NCBI GenBank assembly: GCA_030267565.1
Contig: BRXU01000035.1
Location: 186,001 to 250,000, forward strand
DNA from: Pleodorina starrii
Taxonomy: Eukaryota; Chlorophyta; Chlorophyceae; Chlamydomonadales; Volvocaceae
DNA length: 64,000 bases
Direction: 5' to 3'
In this document: piece after piece, positions 1 through 13,609 of the stretch
Layout: every line of letters begins with the position of its first letter
Position numbering within the stretch: the first letter of the stretch is position 1
The notes under the pieces: model-generated
Told to the model about the DNA's origin: nothing
Database searches by the model: none
Seen by the model: only the letters and a program-made list of their open reading frames with translations
Program-made: the position numbers and the translations under genes

Positions 1-897
1 ATGGCTTGTGCGATGGCTGGTGCGTGGTGCCTTGCGTGGTCGCTCGTTGCCTACTAAATTGTTGTGAGCGTGATGATTTTGGCGCTTCACTCAACAACTG
101 ATTGGTTTCTGCTGACTGGATATTCCGAGTTCACAGAAGTATTCCGCCTCGTTGGTCTACGAACAAACGAACATCGGGCTCCAAGGTTCAAACAACAGTA
201 CGGCGACCACGCACGGCTAGCGAGATTGAATCTGTGATGATGACTCGGAACAGACGCGCGAGCTCGTAGAAGCACCCGGATGGACAGTACAGAGAACTGG
301 CGGCCGCCTTCGCTAAGCTGTGCCGAGTGCGTGTTGCCCGCTGACAGCGGATGCCTGCGGCGGATGCCTGCGTCACTATTGTTAAATGCACGCATGCGTG
401 CGTTGCGTAGGGGCCACCCATCCACGCAGCCGGGTCCGTGCCTGTCCCAAGCATGTATGTGACAGGCAACCGCGGAGAAAACGACGGTGATCTCAATTGC
501 CCCAACGCGCGTTCCGCAAATGCATCAGCTGGCTTTCTTCAAACAAGCAAATAATCCGTCCAAAGGACCTTAATATAAACATCAGTAAGCGAACATACAT
601 GTGGCTTCGTTCATTCGTTCGTGACCCAGCCATGTCTTAACGAAGGGCAAACAAGCAAAAATGGCCTTCGTATACGCGCGACAATACCGCCGGACAGCAG
701 CTAGCCGTTGTCGCCTGCTTTAATTGCTACTTCTGCTGCTGCCGGTACCACTATGAACTAAAGGTATGTACCGTACCTAAGGGCTGCTGCGTGTCTAGCT
801 ATCTGCCAGTAATGCGTGCATGGGCGGTAATGTCGTCACAAACATTCAACAGCAAGCGTTGGTTCAAAAGATGACGCCAGCAGCAGGGGCGGGCTCC
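1..897. other. Intergenic, no supported gene
   Basis: No convincing exon is seen. Short open frames on both strands lack splice context or composition bias. The only local structure is a 12-bp tandem duplication (cggatgcctgcg) near 348-372. This is the 3' flank of the minus-strand gene ending at 898. Confidence 0.4.
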
Positions 898-3800
898 TCA
901 ATCAAGATCAATGTCGCCAGATGGCAAATAGTCAATCTCGGCATCGGCGGTGCCCAGAGGCGCTCCCCTCTGCGGCACCTTTGCACTGTTTGCGGCCAGT
1001 GCGGTCAGGGACTCGGAAACAATGACGCCCTCCGAGAAGGTGGTGGAATGGCACTTGAACTGCATGCAGCAGCAGCATGGTCGCAAAAAAAGGGGTGGCC
1101 CTTAATGGCTGAGAAGGTTATCATTACGTAGATGTTATTTATAGATCGAAGCCCGTCCGTCCTATATATACATTTCTTCCTAGAAACCGTACGTACCGCA
1201 ATAGCTAGATGATATGTACCCAGTTGCCCGGTTGCAGGACATGCTGTGCGTACGAACAAATGACAACAAACGGAGCCCAAAACAACCCCTCGCTCATGCA
1301 ATATAATGCCGGGAAGTGCATACATTGAACCATAAGCGCATCGAGAGAACAAATGCATCCGTCCTGCGTTACGCACATTGATCTCGCCGCCATGTGCCAG
1401 CACAATGCTCGAGTTAACGAGCTCCAGGGATGTCGCCCAAAGCTCCAGGTAGGACCCATGCATCAGCTCCAATGTGCTGTTGACCAGTTGAATGGAGCTG
1501 TTACTGAGCAGAACGTTGGCGTCGTACCAAGTGGCCCGACTGCCTGGTGCATGCGGCGGGGGCGGGCGGGATAAAATAAATAAAACCCGCAGACGCGAGC
1601 AGGGGGGGGCAGGGCCAGGGTTGCGTGCTTGACCGCCGAGGTTGAAGCTGCAGGACGGACTAACGAAAACGGCAAGACGAAGCTGTACATACCTTCCGCG
1701 GAGATCGATAAGAAGAAGTAAGACCCCAATTACGCTTGTTCGTTGGCATAGACACGCCGTTAGTATAATAAAACGGCGGGGGTCAGTCATGCGCATGGTC
1801 GGTCATGGATGGCCGGCGGCTGACACTGTAATGTCGCGTGCATGTAGCACGCTCGGCGGCAGTCAGAACGTAACGAAGCGCCGTCCGGGATCTGCCTCAC
1901 ACCACCCAGCATGCATGTATGAATGCCCCATCTATCTATCTATCTATTGATACGATCGCCCGAGGATGGATAGATATATGCACCTAGCTAGCTACGTACC
2001 CTCCATTGACAGTTCAGAGCGGTCAAACCACATAATTGGACGGGACACGTTATGGTACGGCACGGACCTGCAAGCAGTTCATGGATCCGCGACGCATTCA
2101 TGTTTCTGAAGTGAAACCAGAGCGACAAGGTACGTACGCGCATACAATACATACAGCAGCCAACAATTTCTCTCTCCGCGACCTATTGCTAGCTAGACAA
2201 CATAAAATATAATATTTATATAAAACACTTATTTACACATGTTGAAGTGAACGAAGCCGCACGCGTCGACGCGTGAATGCAAATCGAGCACGCACAGCAA
2301 TGGCATCGTGGGCGGCGGTACAAAGACCTCGCACCCCGCCCGCCCTCGCACCAGATTGTGTTGATGAGCCTCCAGCGGCTGTTGTTCGCGATCAACACGA
2401 CATCAGAGAGCCGCAAGATGCTATCTGTAGAGAGGACGGTACTGTTCTCGGTGTACCTGATGACATACACACCGGTGGATGGGTAATAATGCATTCACGA
2501 TAGGTGGATAGATGGATAGGGATAGGTACTGAGCGGCTGGCGGGCCAGCCGAATGAAACGTTATAAATTTCATTTAACGAGCGCCGCCGACGACTGTTCT
2601 GAAGGCTTTAATAAATAAATTATTATTCTATTTATAAAATTATCATGCACATGCGAACCCTGGCGGCGTGGATTAAGGCTGCGAGATAGAGCCAGCTAGC
2701 TGGAGCCATTATTATAGTCTCATCATCGATCGCTGATGAGCGCTGAGGTCTGATGACGGCTTTACAAGGATTAAATCATTGCACATGCACACGTTGAGGC
2801 TCATCATCACGCACGCACGCACTACGTCCAGCTGCATGCATACGTACCCTGACGTACGTACGCACCAGGCGATGAAGCTGTGGGAGAAGTGGTTCGAGTG
2901 GTCCATCTCCAGGGTGGTTCCCTTGCTGAGAAACAACCAGTTGTCCGAGCCGAGCGAGATGTTGGAGCGGCAGAAGCTTATCACGTTTCCAGTCGCAAGA
3001 GACAGGCTGTTCATCTGGATGCATGGGTGTACGTGTGTGTGGGTGTGTAACGTCTGGGAGATACACGGAAATGTCAACTAGTGCCTTTGCCATACGTTAC
3101 AGGCTGCGTGCGTGCGGGCGCATTCAGCAGGCGTTGGGCGGGGTGGGGTGACGAGGTGCGTGCGCGGCGGGCGGTTGGGTGCGTGGTTAGTTCGGGTTCG
3201 CTCGACGAGTAGCCTAGCCTAGTTAGTGCGGCACAGCATGCACGGCAGGATAAAAAACTTAGTCCTAGTCCACGCACCATCCTACCATCCTATCGATCCG
3301 ACCTTCACACACGGCCAATGCTCGGCGGCTCCATGTAATCTCGATCGCCATGCAGCCCCCCGGCTGCGTACCATCGATCTGCTCTTTCCCTTACTGCACG
3401 TGTATGCCGACTTACCGGCCCCAGAACGATGTTCTGAAAGTCATACAATGGGGTAGGCTCTCCAACAACGATGTATGAATAGTTCGTCTCGATTCCAGCC
3501 GGAAGCGGCGAACTCTCCTGGAAGTCGTACGGGAGTTATATTGCAGTGGTCGCCGCGGTGCGTGATGAAGTACGGCATGCAGGACGGGTTACGTACATCT
3601 ATATTTGGGAAGTGAGCCATGAAGTAAGGCAGGAGCCCGGATATGAAAAAGCACCTGTTCGCGGGCAAGGTGTTCGCACCAACCATACCTGCTGCTCCAC
3701 AGCACCGACAGCCGGCTTCCGACTGTACATTAGCGTTCCGGACGGGAGAAGAACCGCCTGCGGCAGTGGAATCAACCGACGTAAAGGGAACATAAGTAGG

Positions 3801-4638
3801 ATTATCGTTCCGTCCTGTACGTAAGTAAGTAAGGATACCGTAAGTTGAATGTCAACTTGGGCACTTGATTGCGGCCAAGTCATATATAGTCAGGCAGGCA
3901 GGGCGGGGACGCACGCTCACTGCCGGACAAGTACCAAATACACATATGTGTTTGTGCCCGGGGGAGGCTTGCCTGAGGCCATGCAGCCATCCAGCAACCC
4001 ACTGCTGTTCACAACCTGCGCCTCGATCGGCCCCCGCCCGGTAGGCCGTATGAACTACGCGCGCATATTAACAAGCGGGCAGCCAGCTCGCATGCCGCAG
4101 CGAGCTATACATCTATCTATCTCTTGGACTACCATGCATACTCCGCGCCCATATACATAGATAGGACCCACGCACGCACATGCCGCTCCTGTGGGTATTT
4201 GTCCCGGAGGATCTGTTCTGTGCTCCAGTTGAGCCCCTTGGGAACCATGTTTCCGCGCATCTTCTCTATGACCCGCGGGTCGCAAGTTGCGTGGTCCACT
4301 CCCAGGCTGCCGTTGCGGAACAACACGTGGCTCGCCGCCATCACGCCGACAGCAGAGAAATGACCGCCTGGATACGTACGGAACAACGTGCATACGTACG
4401 TATGGTATGGCATATGGGCGAGTGTGTTTGTGCACGCACACCAGGACGGAGCCCGCAATCAACATGAGCGAAATAAGATGAGCGTCAAATCACGCATGGG
4501 CAGTCCCGAGCGAGGACCCGATCCAGCTTGCATGAAGCGAATGAAGCTTGTAAGCCGCCGCCGGCGGCCGGTGATAGATCACGCACCTGTTGGCAGCAGG
4601 AGACCCACTAGCAGCAGCAGCAGCAAGACTGACATCAT
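898..4638 (-). CDS. Secreted Asn-rich beta-helix-like protein, paralogue 2
   Basis: I do not recognise a named family. Predicted minus-strand exons are 4587-4638, 4180-4367, about 3957-4015, 3689-3814, 3416-3517, 2866-3006, 2352-2441, 2000-2067, 1377-1543 and 898-1059, nearly all bounded by AG/GT. Exon 1 encodes a signal peptide (MMSVLLLLLLVGLLLPTG) and joins exon 2 in phase 1, giving HFSAVGVMAASHVLFRNGS. Later exons repeat short strands such as NSSIQLVNSTLELMHGS, with many N-x-S/T sequons and a few Cys pairs (CRCC), as expected of an extracellular right-handed beta-helix (inference). Most exons match, in order and phase, exons of the gene at 7584-13203 (for example VLFRNGSL, the TVLS-SI/IL exon, the MWF-S exon, NSTLEL, and a last exon starting F-C-ST-FEG). 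The last exon ends GDIDLD. Some internal exons are uncertain; the exon at about 3957 may use a GC or GTGTAT donor. An additional short exon may be missed. Confidence 0.6.
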
Positions 4639-6563
4639 CTTTGGGGCCTTGCATGAGATGTGAAGAAGCAGCAGTGGCAGCAGCCGCTGGCCGCGATGCT
4701 GCCGCGGCGAACCGGTGCTGCTGCTGCTAGGCGCGGATGTGGCGGTGGCGGCCCTTGTCGTCGTTGTGCTACTGCTGCTGGTGCGGAGATGCGCCGTTTC
4801 CGGACATGCTGCTGCCGCCGGTTGGCAGCCCCCGGACAAAGGCATTATTGATTGCTCTCGTTGCTCGAACGATCGCGTAACAAGCAAGGTTACTTTGTTG
4901 TGCGTTGTGGTGAACGCGGCCTTTCCTGCCTTGCTTATTTCGTTGTGTGTTCTTTTCTCAATGCACCGCCGTCGGGAGCGAGGTTCGTGTATTCGCGGAA
5001 AGGCTTACACGATTCATCAGCCGTGAGTGTTTGTGAGTGTGTGTGTGAGAGAGCGTGCTTGGAACCTATTGGGATTGGGATTGGAAGGAATAAAAGGCGG
5101 CTATGTAAATATGGACACGCTTGTAGAGCACGCAGCTGCTGAACAGGACGCAATTTACGTAACGTACACAGATGGTGCGAAACGATCTATGGAAACATAG
5201 GGGACAGGTAGGACAGGAACGAACGGCTGTGTATCGATGTTTTAATTAGATAGGGACCGACAGCTGATGAGCCAGTCATACATCCCTGCCGGCATGGGTT
5301 GGTCCTTGTACTGTACTTTGTACCAATTTTGGCACTGCGCGAGCTTGTGTGTTCTAGCTGACGGAAGCCGGCGGCGGTGAGCACTTTGTACCGGCAGATT
5401 AATAACTCCGCCGTCCGGATTGATCCATGCCTTCCACATCGAGCCATGCTGTGTCGGTTGGGTCGACGCCGGCTCGCTCGAGGATGTATAACGCCGAGTA
5501 ACCAAGTAAGCCCCTCGCTTCGCGCATATCTACTTGTTGTACATGCGCATGGAAAAGTGTCACGAGCGTGGCATTAAATGGAGCAGACAGGTCCGTTACT
5601 TTACTGCTGCTTTCGGCGGATCGCCGACGATGCATCACCCGGGCGTTTGCTGAGTGCTCAGCCAAGCCGCTGCCTCATCAGCAATACATATCGAGGATGC
5701 GACAAGCTAGAAGGATGTGTGTGTGTAATAGAATAATATTGTGGCCTACGTACTGCTGAATGGATGCTAAAATGCGGGTTCACTGCTTCGCGTCGGCCAC
5801 TGCTGCAGCTAACGGTAGTTCGTTTTGCTTGACTGACGGAGTATGGCTGGTTGGATGGTAATACATTTCAGTGCCCGCTGCCATTTTTGCGTCTCGCGCG
5901 GCTACGTAGATCATGGGTATTATTAGTGAGTAGTTGCCAGCAGGCCGCTCTAGCAAGGATTGGCGCGGCATAAGTATAGCATGGGTACCAAATTATGACG
6001 CATCCGTAAGTGACCCATGGGTCATCAACTACAGTTCTTCGTTACCGCATACTGGCACACGCATATGCGGAAGCCGTCGATCGACCTGTGTGTGTGCGGT
6101 CCCTCCTTTGGCTTCTGCCACCGCTGCTGCAATATGTTCAAAGCAACGTTAACCGCCAAGAACGACGGAATCCGCGCGTATTTTGTAGGAAGGTGAGTAA
6201 CGATCCAAAATGTTGGGCAGCACGACGGGCACAGTCCACACAGTAATTATTATTACGCCCTCTACTCAACTGCCCCAGACTGCCCAGACCCTAAGTTAAC
6301 ACACAGCAGATACTTCTCGACACGAAGCAACGCAAGCAGGCACACTTGCTTGCTTTGCCTTCCAACTAACGCCATCCGTCCGTGGCATGCAGGTACGTAC
6401 AGCTTGCCGTAAACGACGCCCGTGTCGTTCGGCCACAACTTACAGCAGCAGGCACCACCACCGTGCACATACACACGCTTCACAGCTCTCCCGAAACCAT
6501 CCAACAGCCTCACGCATCATGCCTCATCATGCGTCGCCATGATGCACATGTATTACACCCTTT

Positions 6564-6659
6564 CGGTACGACATGCAACCCGCCTAACACGTGCAGCCAT
6601 CATATGCAGCCCGGTACGACATGCAACCCGCCTAACACGTGCAGCCATCATATGCAGCC
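6564..6659. repeat. 48-bp tandem duplication
   Basis: Two adjacent, essentially identical 48-bp units start at 6564 and 6612, each beginning cggtacgacatgcaacccgc. It is non-coding as far as can be seen and looks like a recent local duplication. Confidence 0.85.
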
Positions 6660-7542
6660 CCGGCTGCACCCACGGCTGCGTTTAATTTGAATGCCGGCTG
6701 CGTGCTGATGAAGCATAATGCCGATGGCGATGCATGCATGATGGATGCGTGGCAATGTGCCGGACCTATCGATGTATGGCTGGGATGTGCGTGTAATTGA
6801 AAACACCTGCGTGAGACGTACGTATGCATGTCGTACGTATGTATGGTATGGCGTTGTGCAACCAGATCCAGAATCTATCGGGGAAGGACAGTAGTGCGAC
6901 ATGCATGCCACGTACATGATAATACAATGCCATGCGCTGGTGGATGAAACTCACCTATCTACTTCATTAGCACGAAGCAAATCGGTGCGGACGACTAGAA
7001 ATCTAATACAAGTCAACTGGCTTGCGCGTGCCTGCTGTCAACGACGTCCAAACAAACGTTTTTCCTGCTTACGGAACGGGCTGCGCCACATACAATTTAT
7101 TAGGGCGCACAATCAAGAAGATAGCGACAACACGACCGCCTTCATTCGTCGTTTTACGGACGCACACCTGGGCAGCAGGGCAAACATGCATCGTGCCATA
7201 CATCTAGTCGGGACTTACTTTCGTACCACTCTTTCCGTGCCCCGCCTGACGACCTCCAGCGTGGCCCCGCCCGCATGCATACCTGCCTGCTCCAATCCCG
7301 CCTGCTGCCGCCACGTATTGTCACCGCCCCACCCAACCAGCCATCATCCGCACCATCATCCACACCCACCCACCTAACCTAGCACTCCAACTGCAGCGCG
7401 AGTACCCGCGCTTCATCAGTCACCGCAGAAACAACACACGCACCGCAACCACCTGCTGCCGCCCTCCGTAGCGGGTTGCTTAAACACCCAATCGCCAACC
7501 TCGCCTGCTGCTGCCAAGGCCACCACCTCTTGACGAAGCAGG

Positions 7543-7547
7543 TTACA
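7543..7547 (-). terminator. TGTAA poly(A) signal of beta-helix paralogue 1
   Basis: TGTAA on the minus strand, about 37 nt after the stop codon at 7584-7586. TGTAA is the usual poly(A) signal in Chlamydomonas and Volvox; its position supports both the gene end and the chlorophycean assignment. Confidence 0.5.
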
Positions 7548-7583
7548 GCAGCATCAGCTGCTCGCTGCAGATAGCCGGAGAGC

Positions 7584-10500
7584 TCAGCGGCCGCCGCCGC
7601 CCTGCTGCTGCTGTGCGGCCACCGACTGACCAGCAGTCGTCACCGGCGGCGCCACCGTCACCGGCGGCGGCGGTGGCGGCGCCGCCATGTCGATGATGCC
7701 GTACGGCTCGCTGACGACCATCGCGTCGGTTGCGCCCAGCGGCTGCCCCAGCCGAGGCGCCGCCGCTGCGTTGCTGGTGGTGGTGAAGGACCCGGAGGTG
7801 ATGATGCCCTCGAACAAGGTGGATGAGCCGCACAGGAACTGCGGTCGCGTATGCGAATGCGTGCGTGCGTGTTTGTGTGTGCGGAGAAGGGAGTGCATGC
7901 GTCAGCAGCAGGTAGGGAGGTTTGTGTTGTTGTCGGCACGTACATTTTTAGGGTCAGCGATCGACACTCAGGGGCCCATCCAGCAGGGAGGCAGGGACCT
8001 GCTGGTAGAAACAAGGCCGCGCTCCGGACGCCCTTTCCCCGTTCCGAATCGCTCCAGTCCTCGCGCCAGCAGCCACAGGCAAATCCACTGTCGCTCGTTG
8101 AGTCGCTCCCCGTCAAGGACGGGTCCGCCGCCGCCGCCGCCACGTACGTGGCGGCTCGTGCACCAGCCGCCGCGGCGAACTATTTAGCCATGGCCACGCA
8201 CCGTGGCCACGCAAACCCCAACTGGCAGGCCGTATATGCAGGTGGCCCAATCGATACATGTTTCAGTAAAATAAGTACGACGAGCGAGCGAGACGACCAG
8301 CGCGATTTGTGCGACATGACCCGACCCGACACGACATTACATGACAATCAGGCGGCAGGTAGGTAGGCTTACGTCAATCTCACTGTCGTCGTACAGCACC
8401 ACCCGCGAGTTGATCATGCCCAGCGGACTGGCCCACAGCTCCAGGGTACTGTTGTACAACTCCAGGGTTGAATTGACGAGCAGCAGCGAGGTGTTGGCCA
8501 GCAGGCCCGAGTAGTTGCGCAGCGTGACCAGCGTACCTAACAGATAGATGGATGGGTGGATAGGCGGATGGATGGATGAACACATGGATACACGGATTAT
8601 CAACAAACCGTCATATATCGTCCTATTCTAGCTACCATACCGTACGAGTCAGGCACGCAGGTGTCGGGGCCGCCGCGGAGGAGTGTTTAGAACGGTTATT
8701 ACGCGCAGGGCGAGAGCTGCCTTGGACGATCAGGCGCAAGCGCGGTATCACTATTATTAGCTGCCACACTCCCGGGCCAAGTCGGTTGCTGTTCCCTTAA
8801 TTGTCCACTCATGAGACTGCTCCTTCATACGACCCTTATCAAACGGACGGGCGCGGCGGCAACGGCAGGGGCCGAATGCAGGGAAGTTGGCGTCTCTGCT
8901 GCACATGCATCACCGCCCAGGCCGGATGGCCCGCCGGCTCTACCCCTCCAGGGGCGGCCTGGAGACCATTGCTGTGACAGGAGCTGATAGGGGCGCGTGC
9001 GAACGCCGCCAAATCAATGGCACCCCGCACGCACGTCACCTCAATAAATTGTGCCCAAGCAAGTAAACCCAACCCCAGGCCCAGCGCACTTGCTAATTGT
9101 GCTCATCCACCCCCCCATCCGCCCACCCACGCACCCTGAATTGAGATGTCGGAGTTCTCGAACCACATCAGGGGGCCGATCTGGCCGGCGTAAGCCCCGG
9201 GTGGCGACATATCCCCGGATTGCATGATCCTGATCGCGCGGCGAGGCGAGGCAGCAGGCAGGGGGGCGAGATATATATAATAAGAGGAGGAGAGTGGCAG
9301 GTGCTCAAATAAAGCGGTGCGGATAGATGCATGGAGCGGGCGGGACTACAGAACTTCGGACGGAGCACGGCGCGCGGAGCGCAGAGCGCAGCACGGAACT
9401 GTAACGGCTTTTGGTTTATCATGCATGCATGGGACATGCAATGAGGAGCGCGATCGAGAGTAATGGTCGGGCGTTCCTTCGTTTCCTGCCGGCGCCCAAC
9501 GCCCTCGCTTGCGCCTTGGGCACCGACAGGGAAGGGTTATTACACATACACACGGACGGCGGCGGCACGTGGCGATTCTGCTTGTCAGGATGCATGGGAG
9601 CGCGGGTTCAGGCGCGGACGGGCGGCAGCTTGGGGCAGCGGTCCCACCGAAAGCTCGTCCCACCACTCGTCCCATCCATCGCTGGTCCCACGCACGGCTC
9701 ATCCTAGCCACCGACCCCGCAATTGACTCAATGGAACGGGCGCAATGCGAGTGAGCGCTACCATCGGCCATCTTTGTTGGACGCGAGTGAATGTTGATAT
9801 GGTTGTACGTGTATGCATGCACGATGTACGGCAGTGTGTCTAATATAGGTCGATTAGTAATAACAGCTAGGCAGGTGCGTGGGTGGGCTCATCAATCACC
9901 AGGTGGAGTCGACCAGGCCCCAGCGGCTGCGGTTGCCGTACAGTACGGCATCGTTGAACTCCAGAATGCTGTAGTTCGACAGTACGGTGCTGCCTCCGTC
10001 CGTGCTCCTGCGGCGGGCGGCACGCATACAGCAGGACGACAGCTTTACGAATAACAATGTCCGATATCACTTGGGGAAGTAAGGCAGGCAGGTGGCCCGC
10101 GCGTCACCTACCACGGCAAGGCCCTCCGTCGTCCTGCTGTCGCGACCGTCATTATATATCGAAACAGAACACCAAATGACCCTAAGATCACGACGGAGCA
10201 CCAAAATAACATCAAGCTGATGATACAACCCGGTGGGACCCTGGTGCGTGACCGGAGCTTTTCAATATTTGTGTTTCTGTTTGCTGAGAGTAAGTTCATC
10301 ATATATCCGATCGATGATCTCACCATGCCAGGTAATTCGAAAAGTTGAGACGGGAGTTGTTGAACGACAGGGTGCTACCGTTGGTGACGTACACCCAGTT
10401 GTTGGACTCCATCCGTACAGTGGAGCGGTAAAACGTGACCGTGTCGCCGCTGTCCGCTGTCAGCGTGTTGTTCTGGAAGCAAGGGGGTCAATGTTGTCCA

Positions 10501-13203
10501 TCGAACGAAAGTCAGGGAACTTAGGCACGCAAGGGTGGGTCAGGAGGTCAGGTAGATTCGGGTGGAAGCCGGGGTGTCAGGGGGAGTGATTGCTTGGCGC
10601 GTCCCAAAATTACGAGGCGAATACGTTTTTTGAAGTTTTTAGAATTGTCTTAGGAAGGTGGATTGGGGGTTGGCAATGCATCAGCAGGCAGGGGCAATGC
10701 ACCGGACTACTAGATAGATAGGGTCCTAGACGCGCGACTGGATAGATGGACGTGTGAGCAAGCCATAAGTCGAAGAATGCATGCCGGCGGGGTGTTTATG
10801 GCCCCCGCCGATAGATGGCGGGCGGGACGAGGAGACGGTGCGATCGTGCGGTACGTAGGTCTGGCAGTGCGTGTACGGCACCTACCTGCTTAGACCCACA
10901 GAATCGTGCGATCGCACTATGTAGCTGTTATCCAGCGCCTCTGTAATTCATTACTGCTTTCCTGTTCGCTCGCTCGCTCGCTTTGCACAACATACGATAC
11001 AACGCGCTCGCTCTTGCTGCAGCTTGCTTGCAGTCCCGTGCATGGCAGCTTATCACCCGTGCTACGTAATTCCACAAACTGTATTATTTATTTGTCCAAC
11101 GGACAGCCGCCACGACACGACACGACACGTGCCGTACCTGATTCAAGGTGAGATCCAGGGACTCGTACACCTGATCGCTCCCGGCCAGAATGTGCGAATT
11201 GTTGGCCTCGATCGTGGCACGCGTCTGCGTGCGGGGGTTAAGGGTTTAGTCTTTTATGTACCGGTATTAGGATGGATGGGAGGTCGGCCATTTGTGATTT
11301 GAGCTAGCTAGCGGGTCATTCATTGTCATGATGCGGTCAGCCAGCCATGCACTGCCACCACACCAAACCGTACAGTAGTCACGTAAGTGCCGTACCGACC
11401 TACCTCCAGGACATCCAGGCCGTTGCACAGGCTCAGCCCATCGGTGCAGAGATATGCCTGCGGACGGAGACGGCGTTGCGTGTGTGCGTGCATGGTGGTT
11501 GCGGTATGTGGTTATGATAATTGACGGTTGATAAGCTTGGTTGAGGTGGCAATCTGACAAAACCCTTCAGCCAGGCGCAGGTTGCCGCAACAAGCCTAGC
11601 AGCAGCAGCAAGTGCATGCTCACCAAATAAGCCCACCAGCCAGCATGGCAGCCCCGCCCAGGGTGGCTATCTTAATTTGCTGAGTATCTACGGCCGGAGA
11701 TACTCCTGGCTCAGAAGTGCTGACAGTATCTGTCTGGATCTGTCCAGGAGGGGATTTTCCCGGCAAAACACAGCCCCGGGAGATATCACGCCCACCTGTG
11801 AGGCCGGATTATCTAAACCTTCAGCTTTTTGCACGGCAAAAGTATCTTCAAATTTCCAAAAATTTCTCCCGCATATATAATCGTATCTTAAGATAGCCGC
11901 CCTGGCCCCGCCTGATCCGACCTCTATCTATCTGCGCCCGCCGCCAGATGCACTTGCACGCAGGCTCTGGAGCCCACCGTAGCAGCACTACATACCGCCA
12001 CATACAACTCATTATACGCACTGCAGTGAACGCTACATACAGTTATCACTAAAACGACCACCACTTATCGCTACGTAGTACGTGCGTGGTTCATTCACTC
12101 AACGCCGCGGCCACTGCACCCGCCGTAAATACCTCCACCTAGCCGCTCACCTTCGTTCTCCCCCAACCGACCTCAGTCTCTCTTATTTCTCACGCACAAT
12201 CACTCACGCACATTCACGCACATTCACTCACACACTTACTCACCTGTACATATTCGGCGCGCACCACCTGGTCGCTTACATTGGCCGCCACTGCCAACTG
12301 TACGGCACCACGAGCCGCCAGCTCCCCCTCCGCAAAATCGCACGTGGCGGGTTGTACGACAAGACTGCCATTGCGGAACAGCACCTGGCTGGCCAGCGCA
12401 CCACGAGGGCCGACTGCTGCCAAGCGTGCAGTACGGCAAAAGAGTACGTCCGAATGGAAGTTTAGTTTGGTTGGATTGCGTGGGTTTTGTGGCGAGGCCC
12501 CATGGCGGCGGGGGTCAGTACTGGTAGTTATGAGGGGCGGTTCAAGTTTGTTAGTGGCGGTTTGGGTGGGCCGAAGCGCATCAGGGAGGGAAGGGAAGGC
12601 AGAGGAGCATGCAATGCATAATTAGGTGCGTGGCCAGAGTGCAGCAGCGTTGCTGCTGCATGCGGCTGTGTTCCGCGCAATGCTGACAGCCCCCGTCCGT
12701 CTGCACGTCGGGTGACAGCACCGATCGAGATTCGGCCATGCGTCCGTTCCACAACAGAGCGTTGGACACGTACAGTTCGTCCCCAGCCACGTCGTCGCTA
12801 GCAACGGGCGAGAGCGCTCTCGTTCAGCCACAATCAAAGGGCCCCAACAAGAAGCAGTGAGTTCTTCGGCGGGCGCTTGTCAACGCCGCCCTGCGCCAGT
12901 CAATTTGTCATTTAGATCCCTGGTCAACCGATCATAGACTTTGGTCTTGCAAGGATAGATCTTGAAGCTGACTCGCTCGCTCGGAGCCCTGGCTGGGCGA
13001 GGAATCCCGCCCTCTACAGGACGCTTCCAGCATGCCCAGCGGCGAAGCCCAGTAAATTTCGGATTCACACCTGAAAAGGCCAGAAGCATAAGGGCCCCAA
13101 TTGTGACGAGCAACCGCCGCGGCAAAGACTTGATGCTGTTTGCAGTGCGGCCCGCGCAGACCGCGGAGGCAGGGTCGGAGTTGTGACGCATTCTTTGCGT
13201 CAC
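7584..13203 (-). CDS. Secreted/anchored Asn-rich beta-helix-like protein, paralogue 1
   Basis: Tandem paralogue of the gene at 898-4638. Predicted minus-strand exons: 13071-13203 (N-terminus with hydrophobic stretch RRLLVTIGALMLLAFSG), possibly about 12655-12800 (contains SPDVQTDGGCQHC), 12244-12416 (AVGPRGALASQVLFRNGSL), 11404-11457, 11138-11224, 10324-10472, 9900-10007, 9135-9180, 8373-8536 and 7584-7838. The signal exon joins 12244-12416 in phase 1, exactly as in the paralogue. The 9900-10007 exon (SILEFNDAVLYGNRSRW) matches the paralogue's 2352-2441, and the last exon opens FLCGSSTLFEG against FKCHSTTFSEG. The C-terminus adds a Pro/Gln/Gly-rich tail absent from the paralogue. Many N-glycosylation sequons and short repeated strands suggest an extracellular beta-helix. 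The segment with the Cys motif at 12.7 kb resembles the exon at 3689-3814 but in a different order, so it may be an exon shuffle or a relic. Function unknown. Confidence 0.6.
10890..10950 (-). mobile_element. Partial copy of tRNA-derived SINE (same family as 35170-35362)
   Basis: The reverse complement of this 61-bp stretch matches the head of the insertion at 35170-35362 almost base for base, including the core tagtgcgatcgcacga and the box-A-like gctggataacagc. It lies in an intron of beta-helix paralogue 1, between exons 10324-10472 and 11138-11224. Only the tRNA-like part is preserved. Confidence 0.6.
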
Positions 13204-13257
13204 GTTTTCCCACTCGATTGATTGGGCGCGCTGCGCTGCGAATAAAGACAGGGATGG

Positions 13258-13496
13258 TTGCTAAATCGAAGACTGTTTCGCCTTACAACGTTGTACAAAT
13301 ATCTTTTGACACTGGCGCCCAGAAAGAACAGATGAGGGCTGACCTCTGCCTTGTTCTGCTGCCGTTGTGGAGCAAGAACGGCAAAGCGCGTTGGAGCGTT
13401 GACGCAATCAAGCACTTGGGACACCGATTTGCAGCAAGCAAGAGGCGCGATCGATTGCTAAACCGCAAGGAGAACGATTGTTGTAGAGCTTTGTAA
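13258..13496 (+). CDS. Unrecognised short reading frame
   Basis: A 79-residue frame from ATG at 13258 (MVAKSKTVSPYNVVQISFD...) in a stretch less GC-rich than its surroundings. No family recognised and no splice partners seen. It lies just upstream of the minus-strand gene's signal exon, between that gene and repeat block R. It may be a chance frame or a transposon remnant. Confidence 0.15.
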
Positions 13497-13609
13497 ACAT
13501 AAATCATTCTTCGTTACTAGCATAGTGAAGCAAAGCAAGGCGGATTTGGGAGGGCGGGCGATTCAGTCAGAGCTTTTTCGCCGCCTCAGCTTCTCGCACG
13601 TACGGGGCG

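Larger units (their letters stand above)
4639..7583. other. Intergenic between the beta-helix paralogues; possible unresolved exons
   Basis: About 2.9 kb with no gene I can assemble. Minus-strand frames near 5242-5505 and 5780-5971 read like coding sequence for 40-60 residues, but I find no consistent chain of splice sites linking them. The (CAG)n-rich stretch at 4660-4830 lies in the probable 5' leader of the downstream gene. GTAC- and GCATGC-rich simple sequence is common, as in the introns nearby. Confidence 0.3.

Noticed and set aside
12880..13070. IYWASPLGM resembling the LELWASPLGM exon of the beta-helix genes, suggesting a third paralogue
   Set aside because: The match is about nine residues, and the sequence sits just after the donor of the signal exon (13071), where it is better explained as intron.
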